Of a DNA stretch of 64,000 bases, positions 51,801 to 60,990 are shown piece after piece (position 1 is the first letter of the stretch; every line of letters starts with the position of its first letter). The notes beneath the pieces are model-generated. The model had not been told where the DNA came from. It searched no databases and saw nothing but the letters and a program-made list of their open reading frames with translations. Both the position numbers and the translations under genes were made by a program. Origin of the DNA: Cupriavidus sp. WGlv3. Its GTDB lineage: Bacteria; Pseudomonadota; Gammaproteobacteria; Burkholderiales; Burkholderiaceae. The stretch covers positions 33,589 to 97,588 of the forward strand of contig NZ_JALHRX010000019.1 of NCBI RefSeq assembly GCF_023952475.1, given 5' to 3'.

Positions 51801-52499
51801 TCAGGCGGTATGCTTCTGCGGCACCATGGTGCGCCAGAAGCGCAGGCCGAAGCGGCGTGCGTCGCGCAGGTTGCGGCGCACCGCGTAGTCCAGGTCGGCG
51901 AGCTGCTCGTCGAGCGCCTCGCTCAGGCGGCTGGCGGTATCCGCAGGCGGCAGTTCCAGGTAGGCATCGGCTTCGCCGTAGGCATACTGGACCTTCATGC
52001 CGGCCTTCTTGGCGATATGCATCATCGCGGCGTTGCGCGACAGGCAGTGCATGTAGAGCGTGCGCACGCTGGTATTGCGACCATGGATGGCGGCTCGCTC
52101 GAACAGCGCGCTGCCGATGCCGCGGCCGCGGGCACTGCCGGACACCGACACGCCGAACTCCGCCACGCGTCCCTGGGCGTTGTCGCGCAGGTTGGCGAAA
52201 TGGCCCACGCCGATCAGCTCGAGTTTGTCGTCGTAGACGCCGAACACGCTGTCATGGTCGAAGTCGATGCTGTCGACATAGGCTTCGATCACGTGGTCGC
52301 CCACCGACTGGCCAAAACGGAGCAGGCGATCCTCCTCGCCCAGGGCGAGGAAATGCTTCAGCAGGCGCGAGCGGTGGTGGGCCGACAGCTCGCGCACCAG
52401 GACGGTGGCGCGGTGGGCGGCTTGGGCGGCTTCGGCTGCCTTGCGCAGATCTTCGTCGGTCAGTGCGCCGACGGCCTTGCTCAGTTCGAGCGGGTTCAC
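51801..52499 (-). CDS. GNAT-family N-acetyltransferase
   Basis: 232 residues from a GTG at 52499 with AAGGA 8 bp upstream; a start at 52538 has no ribosome binding site. The acetyl-CoA site is visible in FGVSVSGSARGRGIGSALFERAA, followed by TLYMHCLSRNAAMMHIAKKAGM. The N-terminal 70 residues (LLKHFLALGEEDRLLRFGQSVGD) occur in a proteobacterial GNAT subgroup. Substrate unknown. A divergent 331-bp region separates it from kefF. Confidence 0.82.
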   Translation of the reverse strand: MNPLELSKAVGALTDEDLRKAAEAAQAAHRATVLVRELSAHHRSRLLKHFLALGEEDRLLRFGQSVGDHVIEAYVDSIDFDHDSVFGVYDDKLELIGVGHFANLRDNAQGRVAEFGVSVSGSARGRGIGSALFERAAIHGRNTSVRTLYMHCLSRNAAMMHIAKKAGMKVQYAYGEADAYLELPPADTASRLSEALDEQLADLDYAVRRNLRDARRFGLRFWRTMVPQKHTA

Positions 52500-52830
52500 G
52501 ATGATTCCTTCCGGTGCTGTCAGATAAAAAATAGGCACTGCGGTGGTGTTTTTCCAGGCACTTTTCCCCGTAACCGTGCGAGACTCGGGGAAACACCAAC
52601 TTGATGCAGCACGAAAAGTATTGTAGTGGAATTGTCAGTTTGACGTAAGCTTCCTGCGCCGCAGCAGAATCCTTTGCGGCCGCGCTGTGAAATAAAGTCC
52701 AATAAAAACAACGACTTATATAAATGTGATGAATTGTTGCGCGCCTGGAGTTGTGGATTTGGTGCAACGCGACAATTCACCAACATGCCGCCGAATTTTC
52801 TGATCACCCAGACCGCCCTGACGTCTTTCA
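52500..52830. other. Divergent regulatory region of the GNAT and kefF genes
   Basis: 331 bp, AT-rich from about 52500 to 52745. GAATTGT (52731-52737) and ACAATTC (52772-52778) form an inverted repeat with GC-rich inner bases that could extend it into a hairpin before kefF. No convincing promoter was found. Confidence 0.45.
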
Positions 52831-53385
52831 ATGAAAGAACCCCCCATCGTTGTGATCTACGCGCACCCGACGCCCAGCCGCTCGCGCGTGAACCGTCCGC
52901 TGGCCGACGCGCTGGACGCGCTGCCGCAGGTTCAGGTACGCGACCTCTACCGCAGCTATGTCGACTACGACATCGATGTGGTCGCCGAGCAGCGCGTGCT
53001 GTCGGTGTCGGACACCATCGTGCTGCAGTTCCCGGTGCGCTGGTACAGCGTGCCGGCCCTGCTCAAGCTGTGGCTGGATGAAGTGCTGGAGCCGGGCTGG
53101 GCCTATGGCCCGGGCGGCACCGCGCTGCGCGGCAAGTCGCTGCTGGCGGTGGTCAGCACCGGTGGCACGGCCGACGCGTACGGGCCGGAGGGCACGCATG
53201 GCCATCCGATCGCCGAGTTCCTGCTGCCGCTGGAGCAGACCGCCTTGCTGTGCGGCATGACGTGGCTGCCGCCGGTGGTTCTGCACGACGCCAACAATGC
53301 CGACGCCCAGGCGCTGGCCGACCATATCGCGCACGTCTGCGGGCGGCTGGGCACGCATCCGGCGCCGGCGGAGGTGCAGGCATGA
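52831..53385 (+). CDS. kefF: NAD(P)H quinone oxidoreductase, KefF-like
   Basis: 184 residues with a flavodoxin-like fold: PIVVIYAHPTPSRSRVNRPL, LQFPVRWYSVPALLKLWLDEVL and LLAVVSTGGTADAYGPEG. It resembles KefF/YheR-type ancillary subunits that bind FMN and reduce quinones and activate the K+ efflux partner. Its stop overlaps the ATG of the next gene (ATGA), as in kefF-kefC operons. Confidence 0.88.
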   Translation: MKEPPIVVIYAHPTPSRSRVNRPLADALDALPQVQVRDLYRSYVDYDIDVVAEQRVLSVSDTIVLQFPVRWYSVPALLKLWLDEVLEPGWAYGPGGTALRGKSLLAVVSTGGTADAYGPEGTHGHPIAEFLLPLEQTALLCGMTWLPPVVLHDANNADAQALADHIAHVCGRLGTHPAPAEVQA

Positions 53386-55196
53386 ACCAGCATGATTTCC
53401 TGATTGCGCTGCTGGTGTTCCTGGTCGCGGCGGTGGTGGCGGTGCCGCTGGCGCGGCGCGGCGGGCTGGGCGCGGTGCTGGGCTACCTGCTGGCCGGCGC
53501 GGCAATCGGCCCGTTCGCGCTGCGCCTGGTGACGGATGTCGAATCGATCCTGCACTTCTCCGAGTTCGGCGTGGTGCTGATGATGTTCGTGATCGGCCTG
53601 GAACTGGAGCCGCGCAAGCTGTGGGCGCTGCGGCGTAGCATCTTTGGCTACGGCGGCGCGCAGCTTGCCGCCTGCGCGCTGGTGATTGGCGTGGCCGCGG
53701 CGCTGGCCGGCGCGCCCTGGCAGGTGGCGCTGGTGGCGGGGCTGGGGCTGGCGCTGTCGTCCACCGCGATCGCGCTGGCGACGCTGACCGAGCGCAACCT
53801 GTTCGGCACGCCGGCGGGGGCCGCGAGCTTCGGCATCCTGCTGTTCCAGGACATCGCCGCGATCCCGATGATCGCGCTGCTGCCGTTGCTGGCTACGCAA
53901 GGCGCCGCAGGGGCCGGCACCGGCGCGGCCGGCTGGCTGGCGGCGGGCAAGGCGGTGGCGGTGATCGGCGCGGTGGTGGCCGGCGGCCGCTACCTGGTGC
54001 GGCCGGCGCTGCGGTTTATCGCCCGCACCGACATGCGGGAGATGTTCACCGCCTTTGCGCTGCTGCTGGTGGTCGGCATCGCGCTGATGATGGACGCGGT
54101 GGGCTTGTCGATGGCGCTGGGCACCTTCCTGGCCGGCGTGCTGCTGGCCGATTCGGAATACCGCCACGCGCTCGAGGCCGACCTGGAGCCGTTCAAGGGC
54201 CTGCTGCTGGGGCTGTTCTTCATGGCGGTCGGGATGTCGATCGACTTTGCCGTGCTGGCGCGCTCGCCCTGGCTGGTACTGGGCCTGGTAGCGGCCTTCG
54301 TGGTGGCCAAGACCGCGGTGCTGGCGCTGCTGGCGCGGTATTTTACGATTGCCCGCGGGCAGCGCCTGCTGTTCGCGTTGCTGATCTCGCAGGGCGGGGA
54401 ATTCGCCTTCGTGGTGTTCGGCGTCGCCGGCGGCGCCGGGCTGCTGCCGCGCGAGACCGAGGCCTTGCTGGTGCTGGTGGTGGCACTGTCGATGGTGGCC
54501 ACGCCGCTGCTGCTGCTGGCCTATGACCGGCTGGTGGCGCCGCGCATCGGCGCCGGCAAGGCGCGACCGGACGAAGTCATCACGCCGCAGCACAACCCGG
54601 TGCTGATCGCGGGCTTCGGGCGCTTCGGCCAGATCATCGGTCGTCTGCTGTACACCCAGGGCGTGGGCGTGACGGTGCTGGACCACGATCCGGACCAGAT
54701 CGAATTTTTGCGCCAGTACGGCTTCAAGGTCTTCTATGGCGACGCCACCCGGCTGGACCTGCTGGAGGCCGCCGGCATTGCCGACGCACGCATCCTCGTG
54801 GTGGCCATCGACAGCATGGACGACAGCCTGGCGCTGATCGACCGTGTGCGCGAGCGCTTCCCCGATCTGCAGATCTACGCCCGCGCGCGCCACGTCTCGC
54901 ATGTCTACCAGCTCAAGGACCGCGGCGTGCAGCTGTTCGAGCGCGAGATGTTCGAGGGCTCGCTGATGCTGGGCCGGCGCGTGCTGGAAGGGCTGGGCTT
55001 CGACCCCGGCGAGGCGCGCAACGTGGCGCTGCGGTTCCGGCGCCACAACATCGAGGCGATCGACCGCTTCTACCCGCACTACACCGACCAGAAGAAGCTG
55101 GTTTCGCTGGCGCGCCAGGCGCGCGACGAGCTGGAAGAGATGTTCCGCCAGGACCGCGAGCAGCGGCGCCAGCGCGAAGAGGCCGAGTGGATGTAG
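53382..55196 (+). CDS. kefC: Glutathione-regulated K+/H+ antiporter, KefB/KefC type
   Basis: 604 residues. CPA2 membrane domain (about 1-385) with LSSTAIALATLTER, LFQDIAAIPMIALLPLLA and LISQGGEFAFVVFGVAG; then a RCK/TrkA-N domain (about 405-530) with VLIAGFGRFGQIIGRLLYTQ and LDHDPDQIEFLRQYGFKVFYGDA, where glutathione adducts act. These antiporters acidify the cytoplasm when electrophiles such as methylglyoxal appear. Coupled to kefF. The C-terminus is a charged helix. Confidence 0.92.
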   Translation: MNQHDFLIALLVFLVAAVVAVPLARRGGLGAVLGYLLAGAAIGPFALRLVTDVESILHFSEFGVVLMMFVIGLELEPRKLWALRRSIFGYGGAQLAACALVIGVAAALAGAPWQVALVAGLGLALSSTAIALATLTERNLFGTPAGAASFGILLFQDIAAIPMIALLPLLATQGAAGAGTGAAGWLAAGKAVAVIGAVVAGGRYLVRPALRFIARTDMREMFTAFALLLVVGIALMMDAVGLSMALGTFLAGVLLADSEYRHALEADLEPFKGLLLGLFFMAVGMSIDFAVLARSPWLVLGLVAAFVVAKTAVLALLARYFTIARGQRLLFALLISQGGEFAFVVFGVAGGAGLLPRETEALLVLVVALSMVATPLLLLAYDRLVAPRIGAGKARPDEVITPQHNPVLIAGFGRFGQIIGRLLYTQGVGVTVLDHDPDQIEFLRQYGFKVFYGDATRLDLLEAAGIADARILVVAIDSMDDSLALIDRVRERFPDLQIYARARHVSHVYQLKDRGVQLFEREMFEGSLMLGRRVLEGLGFDPGEARNVALRFRRHNIEAIDRFYPHYTDQKKLVSLARQARDELEEMFRQDREQRRQREEAEWM

Positions 55197-55235
55197 GCGC
55201 GCGGGAGTGGCCCCGCCTGACCGCGCCCGGGCGGT

Positions 55236-55853
55236 TCAGGGCCCGGCGGCAGCGCGCCCGGGCAGGCCGCCTTCGAGCAGGTCGACCACCATCTCGGCAA
55301 AGTCGGCGTACGAAAGCCGGCCGCCCGGTTTGAGCCAGGTGAAGGTCCAGTTGATCATGCCGAAGATGGTCATGGTCAGCGCGGTCTGGTTCTCGCGGGT
55401 GACGCGCTCCGGATAGGCGCGGCGCAGCAGCCGCGAGAACGCCGCGACCACGTCGCGCTCGCGGCCCAGGATCAGGTCGCGCTGGGTCTCGGCCAGGAAC
55501 TTGACGTCGTTGATCAGGGCGATATGGCGCGTCTGAGAGGTCTCGTACTCGGCCAGGAAGGCGCGGATCAGGTTGCCGAAAGCATCCTTGTCGGTGCGCG
55601 CATGGCGCTCGGCGTCGGCTTCGACTTCGGTGACGAGCAGCATCAGCCGGCGCGTGTAGCGGTCCAGCAGGTCGAACAGGATCGCTTCCTTGCTCTCGTA
55701 GTAGTGATACAGCCGCGCCTTGGAGGTGCCGCAGGCGGCGGCCAGGTCGGCCATCGAGGTGCTGGGGTAGCTGCTGTTGGCAAAGGCGGCGGCGGCCAGG
55801 TCCAGGATCTGCTCGCGCTGCGCCTCGAAATCGGGTGCCTTGGTACGGGCCAT
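55236..55853 (-). CDS. paaR: TetR-family regulator, likely PaaR
   Basis: 205 residues: TetR helix-turn-helix (ILDLAAAAFANSSYPSTSMA, LAAACGTSKARLYHYYESKEAI) and a ligand domain with NLIRAFLAEYETSQTRHIAL. Similar regulators in Burkholderiales control phenylacetate degradation and respond to phenylacetyl-CoA. It is encoded 10 bp after the DUF1835 gene on the same strand, downstream of paaABCDE. Its likely target is the palindrome in the paaA promoter (60851-60862). The name is inferred from context. Confidence 0.75.
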   Translation of the reverse strand: MARTKAPDFEAQREQILDLAAAAFANSSYPSTSMADLAAACGTSKARLYHYYESKEAILFDLLDRYTRRLMLLVTEVEADAERHARTDKDAFGNLIRAFLAEYETSQTRHIALINDVKFLAETQRDLILGRERDVVAAFSRLLRRAYPERVTRENQTALTMTIFGMINWTFTWLKPGGRLSYADFAEMVVDLLEGGLPGRAAAGP

Positions 55854-55863
55854 ATATTCTTGT

Positions 55864-56658
55864 TTATTCGCCCCCGCCGCCGGCATGGCGGCGCAGCTCA
55901 CAGGTATCGAGCGAGTCGGCGTTGCCGCGCAGCACCAGCTGGCCCATGGCGATCAGTTCGCGGCAGCGCCAGAACACGAACCAGTCGCTGGCCAGCAGGC
56001 CCTCGATCGCGCCCATTACGCTGCCGACCACCTGCGCCGCGGGGGTCCAGTCGGCCGGGGCGCGCTCCATGATGATGTCGTCGATGGTGCGGTAGGCCGC
56101 GGGCACCAGCGTGTTGCCCTTCCACAGCCGCACGTCGGCGTTTTCCTTGACGTTCTGCTGCCACTCGTAACCCAGGCGCCCCAGCCGCAGCACCGAGACC
56201 GGCGCGATGGTGGAGAAGCGCCGCGCCAGCCGCGCCGGCGAGTACATGCCGATCGCCGCCAGGTTGCCTTGCGCGGGCGTTTCCAGTTCGCGCAGGTCCA
56301 TCGCGACCTCGTTGATCCGCTGCGGCGCCTGGTACAGGTGGAACACCACCCGGCGCAACATCAGCTGGTCCGCCGCGCTCTGGCCGTGCCAGATCGCCAC
56401 TTCCATGTCGTCCTGCCGCAGCGCCAGCAGCTGGTCCAGCGCCTGGCGCATCTCGGCGGCGAAGTCGATGTCGGTGTGCGGGGCGACGCGCTGCCAGAAG
56501 CCGGAACGGATCATCCCGGTGCTGTCGATGTCCGCCAGCGGACCGACCGCGAGATCGTCGCGCAGCACCACGACAGGGTCTGGCCGCGCAGCCTGGGCCA
56601 GTGCCTGGCGCAGGGTCGTGCCTGCTACATCACCGTTGACGACGTGGATATATTGCAT
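55864..56658 (-). CDS. DUF1835/DUF3658 domain protein
   Basis: 264 residues: MQYIHVVNGDVAGTTLRQAL opens the DUF1835 domain (about 1-125), and a DUF3658-like second part follows (about 140-260). In bacteria such proteins are of unknown function. The neighbours, a TetR regulator after it and the paa operon 196 bp before it, suggest but do not prove a link with phenylacetate metabolism. No signal or membrane segment. Confidence 0.75.
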   Translation of the reverse strand: MQYIHVVNGDVAGTTLRQALAQAARPDPVVVLRDDLAVGPLADIDSTGMIRSGFWQRVAPHTDIDFAAEMRQALDQLLALRQDDMEVAIWHGQSAADQLMLRRVVFHLYQAPQRINEVAMDLRELETPAQGNLAAIGMYSPARLARRFSTIAPVSVLRLGRLGYEWQQNVKENADVRLWKGNTLVPAAYRTIDDIIMERAPADWTPAAQVVGSVMGAIEGLLASDWFVFWRCRELIAMGQLVLRGNADSLDTCELRRHAGGGGE

Positions 56659-56854
56659 GGCCGTGATTGTATATGGGTGGGGCGGTTCGCTGGCGCCGCC
56701 GCGGCGGCCGCGCGACAGCTGCCCGCACCGCGCGCCTGATCACCCGCCTGCAAGCATCGCGCCAGCAGGGCGCCGCCTGCCGCCATTGTAGTCACGGCCC
56801 GTGCTGGCCAATGTCGGCGATTGTCTGACGACGCACCCCGACGGCGTACCAGTA

Positions 56855-57952
56855 TCAGCGTTCGTCGTAGCTGACCACCACCCGCGGCGTCAGCGCGCGT
56901 GCCTGGCAGGTGAGCACGAAGCCCTTGTCCATCTCCCAGGGCTCGAGCGTGTAGTTCTTTTCCATCTCGACTTTGCCTTCCAGTACCTTGGCCCGGCAGG
57001 TGCAACAGACGCCGCCCTTGCAGGCGTAGGGCAGGTCCAGCCCGGCGGCCAGCGCGGTGTCGAGCACGTTGGCGTCCTCTAGCGGCAGGCGCATGCGGTG
57101 CTGCTTGCCATCGAGCACCACCACCAGCTCCGCCGTGCCGGCATGGTCGGCGTGATCAGGGTGGGCGGCGGCCGGCTTGCGCCGGGTCGGTGCCAGCGGC
57201 ACCCCGAAGCGCTCGGCGTGGATGCGGTGCGGGTCCAGGCCCGCATCGCGCAGCGCCGCCTCGACCTCGTCGATCATCGATGCCGGGCCGCAGACAAAGG
57301 CCGCGTCGATGTCGTCGACCGGGATCAGGGTCTGCAGGAAGGCGGTCACCCGGGCGTGGTCGAGCCGGCCGTGCAGCAGGTCGACCTCCTGCGGCTGGCG
57401 CGACAGCACGTGGTAGAGCGTGAAGCGCGCCAGGTACTGGTTCTTCAGGTCCTCCAGCGCTTCGGAAAAGATGATGCTGTCGACATTGCGGTTGCCATAG
57501 ACCAGCGTGAAGCGGCTGTGCGGCTCGGCCTGCAGCGTGGTGCGGACCAGCGACAGCACCGGCGTGATGCCGCTTCCGGCGGCGAAGGCGACGTAGTGGC
57601 GAGCGGCGCCGGCATCGAGCGGCACGTGGAAGCGCCCGTCGGGCGTCATCACGTCGATGACCTGCCCGGGGGCGATGGAATCGTGCAGATGGCTGGAAAA
57701 CAGCCCGTCCTCCACCAGCTTGACCGCGACGCGCAATTCGCCGTGCGCGTCATAGTCCTGCACCGCCGAGCAGATCGAGTAGGAGCGCCGCAGGTCCTTG
57801 CCGTCGACCGGCGCCTTCAGCGTCAGGAACTGGCCTTGCGTAAAGCGGTAGGCATCGCGCAGCGCGTCCGGGACCTCGAACGCGATCGAGATGGTGTCAG
57901 CGGTCTCGGGGCGCACCTGCGCCACGCGCAGCGGGTGGAACTGTGGGGTCAT
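56855..57952 (-). CDS. paaE: Phenylacetyl-CoA epoxidase, reductase subunit PaaE
   Basis: 365 residues: an FNR-type FAD part (FTQGQFLTLKAPVDG, RRSYSICSA), NAD-binding part (FAAGSGITPVLSLVRTTL) and a C-terminal plant-type ferredoxin domain with CKGGVCCTCRAKVLEG and a later cysteine in LTCQARAL. It passes electrons from NADPH to the PaaAC oxygenase. Last of the paaABCDE operon. Confidence 0.95.
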   Translation of the reverse strand: MTPQFHPLRVAQVRPETADTISIAFEVPDALRDAYRFTQGQFLTLKAPVDGKDLRRSYSICSAVQDYDAHGELRVAVKLVEDGLFSSHLHDSIAPGQVIDVMTPDGRFHVPLDAGAARHYVAFAAGSGITPVLSLVRTTLQAEPHSRFTLVYGNRNVDSIIFSEALEDLKNQYLARFTLYHVLSRQPQEVDLLHGRLDHARVTAFLQTLIPVDDIDAAFVCGPASMIDEVEAALRDAGLDPHRIHAERFGVPLAPTRRKPAAAHPDHADHAGTAELVVVLDGKQHRMRLPLEDANVLDTALAAGLDLPYACKGGVCCTCRAKVLEGKVEMEKNYTLEPWEMDKGFVLTCQARALTPRVVVSYDER

Positions 57953-57976
57953 GGCTGCCTGGCTCGGCCCGGGGGC

Positions 57977-58546
57977 TCAGTAGGGTTTGAAATAATCGAA
58001 CGGCTCGCGGCAGTCCAGGCACCGGTACAGCGCCTTGCAGGCGGTCGAGGCAAAGCGCGAGATCTCCTGCGTATGGACGCTGCCGCAGCGCGGGCAGGCC
58101 ACGGCATCGGGCGCGCCGGCCCGCGCGGCGCGCGGCACGAAGCGCAGCGGCTGCGTCCCGGCCGGCGTGCCGCACTGTCCCGGCGGCGCGATGCCGAACG
58201 CGCGCAGGCGCTCGCGCGCGGCCGGCGTGATCCAGTCCGTGGTCCAGGCCGGCGCCAGCACGGTGCGGATGCGCCACGGCGCCAGCCCGGCACGGTCCAG
58301 CGCGTGGCCGATGTCCTCACCGATCTGCGACATCGCCGGGCAACCGGAATAGGTCGGCGTGATGACGATCTCCAACGCGCCATCCGGCGCCGCTACGACC
58401 TCGCGCAGAATGCCCAGTTCGCGGATCGACACCACCGGGATCTCCGGGTCCGGCACCGCCTCGAGCGCCGCCCATGCGCGCGCGACGCGCGGGTCGGTGG
58501 CGCCTGCGTTGTGCACGTGATGGGATGGAAGGGCGGTGACGTTCAT
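57977..58546 (-). CDS. paaD: Phenylacetyl-CoA epoxidase accessory protein PaaD
   Basis: 189 residues. DUF59/MIP18 part with VPDPEIPVVSIRELGILREV and PTYSGCPAMSQIGEDI, then a C-terminal zinc-type cysteine cluster (CPRCGSVHTQEIS, CKALYRCLDCREPFDYFKPY). PaaD is needed to mature the iron-sulfur or diiron centres of the epoxidase. It lies between paaC and paaE. Confidence 0.95.
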   Translation of the reverse strand: MNVTALPSHHVHNAGATDPRVARAWAALEAVPDPEIPVVSIRELGILREVVAAPDGALEIVITPTYSGCPAMSQIGEDIGHALDRAGLAPWRIRTVLAPAWTTDWITPAARERLRAFGIAPPGQCGTPAGTQPLRFVPRAARAGAPDAVACPRCGSVHTQEISRFASTACKALYRCLDCREPFDYFKPY

Positions 58547-58589
58547 GTGGACCGAGCCTTTGCGCTGAAGCGTGCGCTCACCAGTTTGC

Positions 58590-59441
58590 TCACCATTGCG
58601 CGCCCGGATGGGCCCGCGCCAGCCCCTGCATCTCGCCCAGCAGGTAGCTCATGTGTTCCGAATGCACGCCGTGCTTGCCGGCCGAGACAAAGCCGGTGGC
58701 CGGCGGCAAGGTCAGCGTGGCTGCCTGCAGCGTCTCGGCGACGGTGGCGTCCCAGGCCGGGCGCAGCGTGGCAGTGATCGCGCCGATGCCCTGCGCGGCG
58801 GCCTCGCTTTCGACCGCGTCTTCCGCAAAACACTCGTTCATATACGGCAGCAGGTTTTCCAGCGCCTGCTGCATGCGCGCGTGCGAGGCCTCGGTGCCGT
58901 CGCCCAGCCGCACCACCCAGCCGGCCGCGTGGTGCAGGTGATAGCGCGCCTCCTTGATCGCCTTGGCGGCGATCGCGGCCAGCTGTTCGTCCTGGCTCGC
59001 CTGCAAGGCCCGCCACAGCTCGACCATCAGCGCGCTGTACAGGAAGTTGCGCATGATGGTGACGGCGTAGTCGCGTTCGGCTGCGGCGTTGCCGGACAGC
59101 GGGCCGCGATGCGGCAGTTCCAGCAGGGTCCAGTTGCGGAACTCGCGCTCCGCGCGCCAGTAGGCGTAGTCGTCCTCATGGCGGGGCAGGCCGGTCAGCT
59201 CGCCCTCCAGCTCGCCGGCGCGGCCATACAGCAGCCGCGCCTGGCCGATCAGGTCGAGGCTGATATTGGCCAGCGCGATGTCTTCTTCCAGCACCGGCCC
59301 ATGGCCGCACCATTCGGCATTGCGCTGGCCGAGGATCAGGGCGTTGTCGGCCAGGCGCAGCACGTAGCGCAGCGCGGCGGTGCGCGCCAGCGGCAGGTGG
59401 TCGAGCGAGGCAGGCACGGCAGGCTGTGGGGACGCGATCAT
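58590..59441 (-). CDS. paaC: Phenylacetyl-CoA epoxidase structural subunit PaaC
   Basis: 283 residues from ATG 59441. Ferritin-like fold with LRLADNALILGQRNAEWCG, EEDIALANISLDLIGQARLLY and KEARYHLHHAAGWVVRLGDG. It pairs with PaaA and stabilises the oxygenase, and is thought to lack a working diiron site of its own. The 3' end is 43 bp from paaD. Confidence 0.95.
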   Translation of the reverse strand: MIASPQPAVPASLDHLPLARTAALRYVLRLADNALILGQRNAEWCGHGPVLEEDIALANISLDLIGQARLLYGRAGELEGELTGLPRHEDDYAYWRAEREFRNWTLLELPHRGPLSGNAAAERDYAVTIMRNFLYSALMVELWRALQASQDEQLAAIAAKAIKEARYHLHHAAGWVVRLGDGTEASHARMQQALENLLPYMNECFAEDAVESEAAAQGIGAITATLRPAWDATVAETLQAATLTLPPATGFVSAGKHGVHSEHMSYLLGEMQGLARAHPGAQW

Positions 59442-59451
59442 CGTGCGGGCC

Positions 59452-59739
59452 TTACATGTGGTTGACTTCGTCGGGCAGCTGGTAGAACGTCGGGTGCCGG
59501 TAGATCTTGTCCGCCATCGGGTCGAACAGCTCCGGCTTTTCTTCCGGCACGCTCGCGGTGATGGCCGCGGACGGTACCACCCAGATCGACACGCCTTCCT
59601 GGCGCCGCGTATAGACGTCGCGCGCCATGTGCAGCGCCTGCTGCGCGTCGGCGGCATGCAGGCTGCCGCAATGCTTGTGTTCCAGGCCCTGCTTGCTGCG
59701 CACGAACACTTCCCACAGCGGCCATTCCTTGCGTTGCAT
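59452..59739 (-). CDS. paaB: Phenylacetyl-CoA epoxidase subunit PaaB
   Basis: 95 residues: WPLWEVFVRSKQGLEHKHCG, QALHMARDVYTRRQEGVSIW and YRHPTFYQLPDEVNHM. PaaB bridges PaaAC dimers and is needed for activity. It sits 26 bp after paaA and 10 bp before paaC. Confidence 0.96.
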   Translation of the reverse strand: MQRKEWPLWEVFVRSKQGLEHKHCGSLHAADAQQALHMARDVYTRRQEGVSIWVVPSAAITASVPEEKPELFDPMADKIYRHPTFYQLPDEVNHM

Positions 59740-59765
59740 CGTGGTCTCCTTGGCGATGTCAGGGA

Positions 59766-60785
59766 TCAGGCGGCGGCGCGGCCGGCGCCCGATTCGCGTT
59801 CGGCCAGCTTGGCGGCGTGGGCCAGCGCGGCTTCGCGCACCCAGGCGCCTTCCTCGTGCGCCTTCACGCGGGTGGCCAGGCGTTCCTTGTTGCAGGGGCC
59901 GTCGCCGTTGATGACACGCCAGAATTCATCCCAGTCGAGCGGGCTGTAGTCGTAGTGGCCGCGTTCGACATTCCATTGCAGGCCGGGGTCGGGCAGGGTC
60001 ACGCCCAGCACGCGCGCCTGCTCGACCGTGGCATCGACGAACTTCTGGCGCAGGTCGTCGTTGGAGATGCGCTTGATGCCCCAGGCCATGGTCTGGGCGC
60101 TGTTGGTCGAGGCCGCGTCGGGCGGGCCGAACATCATCAGCACCGGGAACCACCAGCGGTTGACCGCGTCCTGCACCATCTCGCGCTGGGCGTCGGTGCC
60201 GCGCATCATGGCCAGCAGCGCATCGAAGCCCTGGCGCTGGTGGAACGATTCTTCCTTGCAGATGCGGATCATGGCGCGCGCATACGGCCCGTACGAGCAA
60301 CGGCACAACGGGATCTGGTTCATGATCGCGGCGCCGTCGACCAGCCAGCCGATCACGCCCACGTCGGCCCAGGTCAGCGTCGGGTAATTGAAGATAGACG
60401 AATACTTGGCCTTGCCACTGTGCAGCGCGTCGACCAGGTCGTCGCGCGAGGCGTCCAGGGTCTCGGCCGCCGAATACAGGTAGAGGCCGTGGCCGCCCTC
60501 ATCCTGCACCTTGGCCAGCAGGATGGCCTTGCGCTTGAGCGACGGCGCCCGGCTGATCCAGTTGCCCTCTGGCAGCATGCCGACGATTTCAGAATGCGCG
60601 TGCTGCGAGATCTGGCGCACCAGGGTCTTGCGGTAGGCCTGGGGCATCCAGTCCTGCGGCTCGATCTTGCCGTCGGCGGCCATGCACGCATCGAACGCCG
60701 CCTGGCAGGCGGCTTCATCGGGGGGCGCACTGGCCTGCGCTGCATCGGCGTGCTGGCCGGGCAGGTCAAGACTCTGCGTGTACAT
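59766..60785 (-). CDS. paaA: Phenylacetyl-CoA epoxidase catalytic subunit PaaA
   Basis: 339 residues from ATG 60785 (AGAGGAGAC upstream). The diiron ligands lie in KVQDEGGHGLYLYSAAE and CKEESFHQRQGF of the ferritin-like domain. PaaA epoxidises the ring of phenylacetyl-CoA with O2. First gene of the operon, 54 bp after the -10 of its promoter. Confidence 0.96.
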   Translation of the reverse strand: MYTQSLDLPGQHADAAQASAPPDEAACQAAFDACMAADGKIEPQDWMPQAYRKTLVRQISQHAHSEIVGMLPEGNWISRAPSLKRKAILLAKVQDEGGHGLYLYSAAETLDASRDDLVDALHSGKAKYSSIFNYPTLTWADVGVIGWLVDGAAIMNQIPLCRCSYGPYARAMIRICKEESFHQRQGFDALLAMMRGTDAQREMVQDAVNRWWFPVLMMFGPPDAASTNSAQTMAWGIKRISNDDLRQKFVDATVEQARVLGVTLPDPGLQWNVERGHYDYSPLDWDEFWRVINGDGPCNKERLATRVKAHEEGAWVREAALAHAAKLAERESGAGRAAA

Positions 60786-60838
60786 GGTGTCTCCTCTGGC
60801 GGGGCGCCGCGTCAATTCGGTCCGGCGCGGCTGGCCCT

Positions 60839-60866
60839 ATTATATATAAGCCGACCGGTCGGTCAA
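60839..60866 (-). promoter_or_regulatory. paaA promoter with embedded TetR-type palindrome
   Basis: On the minus strand TTGACC (60866-60861) and TATAAT (60844-60839) are 16 bp apart. Between and overlapping them is the perfect 12-bp palindrome CCGACCGGTCGG (60851-60862), a typical TetR-family operator position. Occupancy would block RNA polymerase directly. Confidence 0.75.
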
Positions 60867-60990
60867 TTTAAGCGGTCATACCCGCCTTTTGAGTTTGCGT
60901 CGGCGCATGACGTCGGCTTCGCCCGATGTGTACTATCCAAGACAAGCGGCTACCGCGCCGCTTCTCTTTCCCATCGACGGAGGTACGCTC

